Source of the DNA: Eriocheir sinensis
Lineage: Eukaryota > Arthropoda > Malacostraca > Decapoda > Varunidae
Length of the DNA stretch: 64,000 nucleotides
Reading direction: 5' to 3'
Assembly (NCBI RefSeq): GCF_024679095.1
Contig: NC_066553.1
Location: 6,306,567-6,370,566, forward strand
Below, one piece after another: positions 56,220 through 64,000 of the stretch. The notes under the pieces are model-generated. The model was not told the origin of the DNA. It made no database searches and saw nothing but the letters and a program-made list of their open reading frames with translations. A program made the translations under genes and the position numbers. How positions within the stretch are numbered: position 1 is the stretch's first letter; each line of letters begins with the position of its first letter.

Positions 56220-57234
56220 CCAGAGCAGAGGTAGCTGATGCCTCTAGTTCTCAATCATTGGAAACACTTTTAAGATGTTCAATAGGAAACGTGAAATTAT
56301 ATAAAAAAATATCGTTAGCTTAGATAGTGAATCCATGGTCAGTTTATATTTTTTGTGCATGCTTTTCTGGCACGGAGTTTTGACGAACCAATTTAGATCA
56401 AAGCGGTGCAGACGGAACGAAATAATAAACGTATAACATTTCTTAGTATTTATATTAGTATTCTTAAAGATTTGAGAGTTTCTATTTGCATTTCATGACT
56501 TAACGTTTGTAGTCATTCCATGCCGGGTCGTGTGATTTTCGCACGGCAGATAAACACGGGAGAAGGGAGTAGGATTTAGGTGCTCGAGAGAGGTCAGGGA
56601 ATTTAGAAGGGTCATGTGTAGTGTTGGTTAAACAGCAAAGAATTTACTTTACTAAAAGTGCGCAAATTTGTGTTTGTTACACACACCGTGGTGGCAAATA
56701 AACGTGTCTAGAAGCTCAAAAGCCTTCAAAATTCAAGCGGTCAAGGACACAAGAATTCGATGTAATTCACTCGTCTGAAGCAGATTGCTGGGTTGGACAG
56801 CAGCGAATGGTAATTTATCTTAACGCGATCCAGGTGCTTCTTGAAGCTCACTAACGTAGATTTCTATATTTCTTACTATGGATATTCTCGTCGACTTGAA
56901 ATCTAGTATAGCGACAATGAAAGGAACAGTAACTGTTCTGATGAATACTTGACATGAATGGTGAAATGAAAGTGCTTCGGAAATGGTAACGAAGATTTTG
57001 GAAGAGAAGCCACAACTACAATCATTAAAGATTAAACGAGCTCACCAGGTAGGGCCAGTTGTTGCCTCCCGTCCTCGAACGATTGTACGCTTCGATAGAT
57101 TCGGACTGTGAAGCAGTGAACGGAAGTCCAGGAAAGCTAAGGGCAGGAATATCCTTTAGTAAAGATCCTGGTGCAACATCTCAAGAAATAAGAATACTCA
57201 GTTCTACGTGTTGAAGCAAACATATTAAAATGAT
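55916..57234. other. Stretch without a recognised gene; contains a (TC)n run
   Basis: A (TC)n microsatellite at 56176-56213 is followed by TTTTTTCCAGAGCAG, which resembles a splice acceptor but leads into no clear exon. Otherwise ordinary AT-rich sequence. Confidence 0.5.
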
Positions 57235-57537
57235 AATTAAAGAGAGGCCTGAGCAACGATCGTCAACAGCTGCTGCGGCCCGTGGCTCCACCGCCAGTAG
57301 TGGTGGAAGTTTGGTTCGCAGTATTGACGGCGACGAGACGGTGAGGTGTGTCCAGATCCTGCAGTCGTCCGATGGAGCCGCTGCTGCGTTCAGGGGGAAC
57401 TGCGGACGCTGGCAATGTGGCAGATCCTGGTGCTTGTTGGGAAACATTATCACGTTAGTTCTGCTGCCTCTGATGGTGTCACTGCTGTCCTGACTTATGA
57501 CGCTGACGGTGCTGGCATCAAGCTGTGGTGCAGCAGG
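57235..57537 (+). CDS. Candidate exonic segment of unknown gene (3' boundary GTGAGT)
   Basis: A GC-rich island with words such as GCTGCTGCGGCCCGTGGCTC ends CAGCAGG then GTGAGT (57538-57543), a consensus splice donor. Two frames are open for much of it: one reads AAARGSTASSGGSLVRSIDG then DETVRCVQILQSSDG to a stop at 57493; the other is open from 57328 to the donor and ends VTAVLTYDADGAGIKLWCSR. I recognise neither. The upstream boundary is unknown; the start given is where composition changes. It may be an untranslated exon. Confidence 0.25.
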
Positions 57538-57753
57538 GTGAGTTCACCTCATTAATCCTCAATAGAATGTCTAGGTGTGGAAATAACTGTTAGGAGCAAG
57601 AAGTTATTGTGTTAAATATATATAGGTCCCAAAATAAAAACATTGGACATTTTTTAAATGCAATGATTGAAATTCCCTCTGCAGCCCATGGCAAAAAATA
57701 AACATTTACATTTTTTGGAATTTCAATTTGGATTTGCTGGAGTGCCAGGATAG

Positions 57754-57755
<2 letters not shown>

Positions 57756-57805
<50 letters not shown>
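57756..57805. repeat. (CA)n microsatellite
   Basis: About 24 uninterrupted CA units. Confidence 0.97.
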
Positions 57806-57809
<4 letters not shown>

Positions 57810-58171
57810 ATTATTCATAAAACAATACTAGGGAACATGAATTCAACCTAAATAATAACGATTAACCTACATGTAAAGACAACTCATCACATCACAAATA
57901 TTAATATAATCAGAAAATCTGCAGTTATGGATTTGCTCGGGCAACAAAAGTATTCTCAGAAGTATGTGGTCGTCTGTGCAGTAATACTTTCACCCTTATG
58001 CTTCACCATTGTCTGTGAAGTATTGCTTTCCCTTTTGCTTCGTCAGTATTCTGAAAGCATGAAACGAATTCGCCGCTGCTTTCATCTCACGTTTTTTTGT
58101 GACGGCGACGAAAGAGCTCAAGTTGCGGTCGCTGCCGGGAGGGAGAAGGGGAGGGAGATGACGGGAGGCGT
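57806..58171. other. Stretch without a recognised gene
   Basis: A + ORF from 57927 has 80 mixed codons (MDLLGQQKYSQKYVVVCAVI onwards, with a hydrophobic stretch VCAVILSPLCFTIVCEVLLS) before entering the GT repeat. The hydrophobic stretch could be a membrane segment, but I do not recognise it. Confidence 0.3.
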
Positions 58172-59884
<1,713 letters not shown>

Positions 59885-59960
59885 AGTAGGGCCTGATGGT
59901 CGGCCCCAGCCCGTTGTGGCGCAGGCAAGTGTTTATAGTGGCGCCATCTTTACTTTTCAG
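59885..59960 (-). mobile_element. SINE-2 tail fragment
   Basis: GGGCCTGATGGTCGGCCCCA, GCGCAGGCAAGTGTTTATAG and TGGCGCCATCTTTAC on + are the same blocks as at 54608-54700, about 90% identical by eye over 70 bases. Confidence 0.78.
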
Positions 59961-60584
59961 CATTTTCCATTTTAGACCCATAGTGGCATAATATAGATTG
60001 TTGGGGGGGGGGGGGGTGTTGGAGGGTCATGCGACGCCGATCTAGCACAGTTTTTGTGCTATTAACACTTATTTAATATTTTCTCGGTGAAAGGCTTAAT
60101 GCAGATTTTTTTTCAATAGGTCCGACTCAGCAGTGAAGTCAGTTTGGGCGGGGCCCGCTCGGGGAGTTCTCTGGCCACAGCGCAGAAATCTTCTTTAATT
60201 TATACAAAATATAGGATACGCTATTAAGTAGTACGCAGATGACATAAAAGGAAGAGTGATGTATTTGAGGTGATGCAACAGCGCTCTGAAGAGGTTCTGG
60301 CCCATCCCAAACTGACCATATTTTGTGTCGGATTATAGCAATACTACACATTTTTAATAATGCTAATTATATTATTTAATTGCATTTATTATTATTATGC
60401 ACTCCTTGGTAGCTCTGAGTCCCACGTCTGAAGGTATCCTACAGTACGACAGGGTCCTCAAGTGTGTTGAGCCATTGAACCGTTTTGAGACTGCCACTGC
60501 ATGCATGCTCCTGATCACATGCCAGGTCATTCAGCCTCTCGATATGGAACATAATATTGTTGCATAGTTAGATATATAGATATA
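59961..60584. other. Stretch without a recognised gene; contains a G run
   Basis: A G run of about 14 at 60003-60016 with one T-broken extension. The rest is ordinary sequence. Confidence 0.5.
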
Positions 60585-60587
60585 GAT

Positions 60588-60621
<34 letters not shown>
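60585..60621. repeat. (CA)n microsatellite
   Basis: About 18 CA units. Confidence 0.95.
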
Positions 60622-60990
60622 CATAGATTTTAATCCGGAGGTGCGTAGAGAGAAACGTATTTGGGGGAGGGCGTAGGTTAACCTGAGTTTATTTAGACAC
60701 TGGCCCGGCCAGTTTATTGACTTTTCACACACACACACAAACAGAGGGACCACAGAGGAGAAAAGAAACAGAGACAAGGGTAACATTAACAGATATAGTA
60801 AAAAATAATGATTAAATAAACATAGTTTGGTGGTCCTCATCGTTAGCCACGAGCGTGTTTGTATATATTGTTTCTCATGTCTGAAGAAGGACATGTTGAC
60901 ATAAAGCACTCATTGTTATAAGTGATCGATTATTTAACAGGCCATTGTAGCCTTACCGACATATGTGGTAAACATTTATTTTTTCCTTAG

Positions 60991-61203
60991 GACTGGATCA
61001 CAAGCATCCCAGCCGCTGCGCAGCGACGAGTGGAGGCAGAGCTGTCTCGACCTGAAGGCTGGAACCTCGAAACAGGCGCTTCGTGATAACGCCGCTGCTC
61101 GACCTGCTCTCCATGATAAGTTGTCTTGGAATGGTGAGAGCGAAGAGTCAAGCCGACCTGATGTGCCTCTACTTCCGTTGTTCCGGCTTGGTCTTCATTT
61201 AAG
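60991..61203 (+). CDS. Candidate 213-bp exon of unknown gene
   Basis: The acceptor TTTATTTTTTCCTTAG (ends 60990) is strong, and GGTGAG-type donors follow at 61204 (TTTAAG then GTGAGA) and internally near 61131 (GGAAT then GGTGAG). The segment is GC-rich in an AT-rich neighbourhood. One frame is open throughout: SQASQPLRSDEWRQSCLDLK, then AARPALHDKLSWNGESEESS. Another starts at the acceptor, DWITSIPAAAQRRVEAELSR then PEGWNLETGAS, and stops at 61087. No domain is recognised. It could also belong to an unrecognised repeat. Confidence 0.3.
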
Positions 61204-63104
61204 GTGAGATTTAGATCCTTAAAACCGTTATGTGTAGTGAAGAGAGAGATGTAGGATGTTTTGTTAGCTAAAAGATTATCTACAAACAACTTTCGATAAT
61301 TCACAATCAAGCGATAATGCAGTTATTATAATATAGTTCTGAAGCAAGCAGAATGTTGATAGACGACACGCCAACAACGCATTGGTGCCCCGATGTATAC
61401 GATGTGAGGCAATTCCCATTACTTTTATTATTAGCCCAAGTAGGTTTGTTGGTGTACCCGTGTGTATACAGTAATAACGAAGCGAATTACGGTGTGCAGT
61501 GAAAGCGATGTGTAATTCACCACGGCCTGATCGCGAGTTGGACGTGTGTGTGTGTAAGGGGGGAGGGGGGGTCAGCAATGCAGTGCCTGGGAGGGGATGG
61601 GAAATGTACTAGAGGGAACTATCAGGGATTTATCTGCTGTGATCGTGCGCCAATAAACGTTGATATAGCTCAGCGGATAGGACAGGGTCGCACTAAAACA
61701 AGACCCTCTCCTGCCCTACTGTTTCCCTATTTATTGCTCAGCTTCTCATATTCAGATAATTCATTCACTTACTCTCTTCTGTTCCTTTCTTATTCGCCCA
61801 GTCGTCGCCTTTCCAGTTACCCTCGTCCTCTTCTACATCTTTCGTATCTTTCTCCTCCAGTTCTTCCCTTTGCTCTTTCTTCTCATCATCCTGTAAATCC
61901 TCTTCCCCATCTTTCTTTTGTGATTCATTCATCCCTGGATCCCCTTTTGCCTCGCCCTTCACATAAGTCTTCAAAGTACCCAGCAGGCTCTGCAATACGG
62001 TTCTGAGTGTGCCAAGGTGCTCAAAGATAATGGTTTGGGGACCGTTTTTTTTTTTGTTACTTAAAAATTGTTTGTAAAGTAGCTTCTATAGACTCTAGAC
62101 CTATCACTCTGGAATGAAACGACTTGACTAAGCAGCAAACTCTACTAATAATAAGGTTGCAGTTACAAAACTAGTCGTTGAACTAATATATCCAAACATA
62201 TTTAGTTTTGGGGTAATAAAATAATAAACGAGTAAGTGTCACTTTTATAATGCATAGAAGTTTATTTAATGGCAAATAAATAAATCCTGCTTTAGCACAA
62301 AAGCTATAATACTTTTGCTTTTATAATGTTTTCCTTTTCTTCAACAGAGCTCATGAAGTTTGCCTAACTGGTAGATTTACTAACACATGCCAGGATATCT
62401 CTATTTATGGGTTTTAACCCACAACTTAAGAGGGGTGGACACTTAGCGATGGCCGCAGCGCACATCTGAAATAAGTAACAGTGGAACCAAAATTGCGATC
62501 AATCCCTCTTTAATCAATTAGAGCATATATAGTAAATCTCTTTTTGTATACTGTAAAGTTCTTTATTTTAAATAAACTTTATGGAACATCTCTAGTTTTA
62601 ATCAAATATGCTTCCACTTTTTCTCCGGAGCCTCTTTTAGGTATTATGGACTTAGTATATGCGGCAATAACGGAATCACTTGCTGACTGCAATTCATTTA
62701 ACTTTCATAATCTAGTCAAACCAAAAAAAATCATACTAAACTTTACCAATTACTATCTACATGTTATCACTGTACACTATATTAATAATAAGCTTTCCGT
62801 TGCTCTTTTGTGAGTAACGACAAACATTCAACGTACCTCCTCTTTCCCTGCCGTCCAGTTATCATTCAGCTGAATATCAACAAATTCCTGTCTTGTGCGG
62901 TCTTCCTTCCAGCTTGGCTCCCCACACCTTCCCTGTAACAATGGACATTAGTTAGTAAAGATGTAATAACAAGGAGAGTGGGGCTGTGGAATAGGTGAAG
63001 CATGATACTAAGATGGTGTTGACACAAGGATGAATGAGGATGTGAGTGAGACATATAGTATGGCCGTGACAGGAGAGGGGGGAGGGGCTCAATGAGTGAA
63101 GCGT
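61204..63104. other. Stretch without a recognised gene
   Basis: Includes a pyrimidine-rich part (61700-61960), which explains the 152-codon + ORF, and an AT-rich part (62040-62820). A GATATAGCTCAGCGG word near 61661 resembles a tRNA A box but lacks a B box. Nothing else is recognised. Confidence 0.5.
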
Positions 63105-63290
63105 GACACTTAAATGGCTTGATCATGTAATGAGAATGATACTGTTGAGAAAGTGTATGAAAGTAGGACTGGGAGAAAGTTTTTATATGGCAGATATCAG
63201 TGGGACATTGAAAGAGTACTTGAGTGAGTTAGCTGTCAAGGGTGTGCAGAGGCAATGTTTGAACAAGGAAAGTTAGTCTCTTTTACGGTG
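63105..63290 (+). mobile_element. Probable LINE ORF C-terminal relic
   Basis: On +, after allowing frameshifts: KWLDHVMRM, then RKCMKVG, then GTLKEYLSELAVKGVQRQCL. This follows the pattern W.GHV.RM......KVYES......VKEYL.ERG...... of the C-terminal zinc-knuckle-less tail of some LINE ORFs in arthropods. The match is short and decayed, and the clade is uncertain. Confidence 0.4.
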
Positions 63291-64000
63291 TCGTATTTCG
63301 ATGTTCAGCTGTTTAGTCAAGTTCTCATGAAGGGAAGGAGCTTGCGTGTGCGTGCGTGCGTTCACTTTTGAGGGGTTGCACTCGTTGTGTCTGTGTGCAT
63401 TGTCGTTACGGTATTATGTTTATTCAGGTATCCTTCGGGGTGGGGGTGGGGGTGGGGGTCGTTTCCTGTTCCTTGCATTAAACTACAAGGAGGTAAACGG
63501 GGATTAATTTGTTATGCTCTGCAGAGGATGTTACACTCTTGCTGCCTCTTGAGTATTTACGAGGAGGGCGATGATGTTATCGTTACTCTCCGTCTGTCTG
63601 TCTAACCGTTAGCAAAGTGTTACCAAACTTTTTTGTGGTTGGCGTAGTTACCCAATAAACATGAGGACATCTTTAGGTGAATCTCTCAAACTGATCAACT
63701 TTTGAGAATACTGAGAAAATCTAACGGAATGATGGCTGAAAGATAAAGGAATAGCTATTTGCATGACTTTCGACGACCATATGAAGAAGAAAAAGAAAAA
63801 AAAAAGGTTTTGCTGTGCTTATAGACGAAATGCAATTTATTTTGGTGGTGGTATCAGTCCACTGGAAGTTTTGTCATTAGTAATTAAAGTATTCCCAGAG
63901 ATAAATTTTCTCTTCATATAATTGCTATCATTTTTCCCTTAAGCCCGTCCGCTGCGATTGGCACGGATTTGTCTTTCACTGGTAGCCTGGTAACATATAT
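63291..64000. other. Stretch without a recognised gene
   Basis: A GGGGTGGGGGTGGGGGTGGG patch at 63439-63458 could form a G-quadruplex. An A-rich run is at 63786-63807. No gene or element is recognised to the end of the window. Confidence 0.5.

Noticed and set aside
61661..61720. tRNA gene (GATATAGCTCAGCGG A-box-like word)
   Set aside because: No B box or T arm follows, and the anticodon arm would need a loop of about 12 bases.

Overview
This window reads as intergenic or intronic DNA of a large, repeat-rich arthropod genome, most likely a decapod crustacean. That assignment is an inference from three things: very dense long (GA)n, (CA)n and trinucleotide microsatellites; truncated non-LTR retrotransposon tails; and several tRNA-derived SINE families with bodies I associate with decapod genomes. 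There are no bacterial operons, no CRISPR array and no rRNA. No complete, recognisable host protein-coding gene is present. By hand tally, tandem repeats and microsatellites cover about one sixth of the window.

Layout. 1-5.1 kb: a piggyBac-like MITE with an internal 35-bp repeat, a LINE 3' end, two tRNA-derived SINEs and a LINE RT tail whose 3' UTR carries a 28-bp tandem repeat. 5.1-9.3 kb: a 1.8-kb purine tract and a 1-kb cryptic tetranucleotide region. 11.5-12.8 kb: a Harbinger-like transposon remnant with terminal inverted repeats and a Myb/SANT-like ORF relic. 13-24 kb: LINE tails, a foldback element split by an RT fragment, an 18-bp repeat and long (GA)n/(CT)n tracts. 24-35 kb: a 23-bp repeat, a 132-bp duplication, two copies of a 222/223-bp putative MITE and two neighbouring hAT-like MITEs. 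36-43 kb: an RT palm fragment, a SINE with an intact B box, a 0.7-kb polypyrimidine mosaic, and a LINE carrying another truncated LINE nested inside it. 45-48.4 kb: a second piggyBac-like MITE, a third hAT-like MITE and a 2.6-kb array of about 51 copies of a 51-bp unit. 49-64 kb: degenerate repeats, more SINE pieces, GC-rich islands and four low-confidence candidate exons or ORFs.

The strongest observation is the 51-bp array at 45667-48257. Its unit matches part of the tRNA-like head of a SINE whose body resumes right after the last unit, so the array looks like tandem amplification inside a SINE. Because 51 is 17 codons and the unit lacks stops, the array yields very long overlapping ORFs (up to 911 codons) that should not be annotated as genes. 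Two nested insertions (41.4-41.8 kb and 15.8-16.3 kb) let relative ages be read directly from the sequence.

Family labels (LINE-A to D, ERT, SINE-1 to 4, MITE-1 to 4) are local names for this window. All calls rest on reading the sequence by eye; no database search was run.
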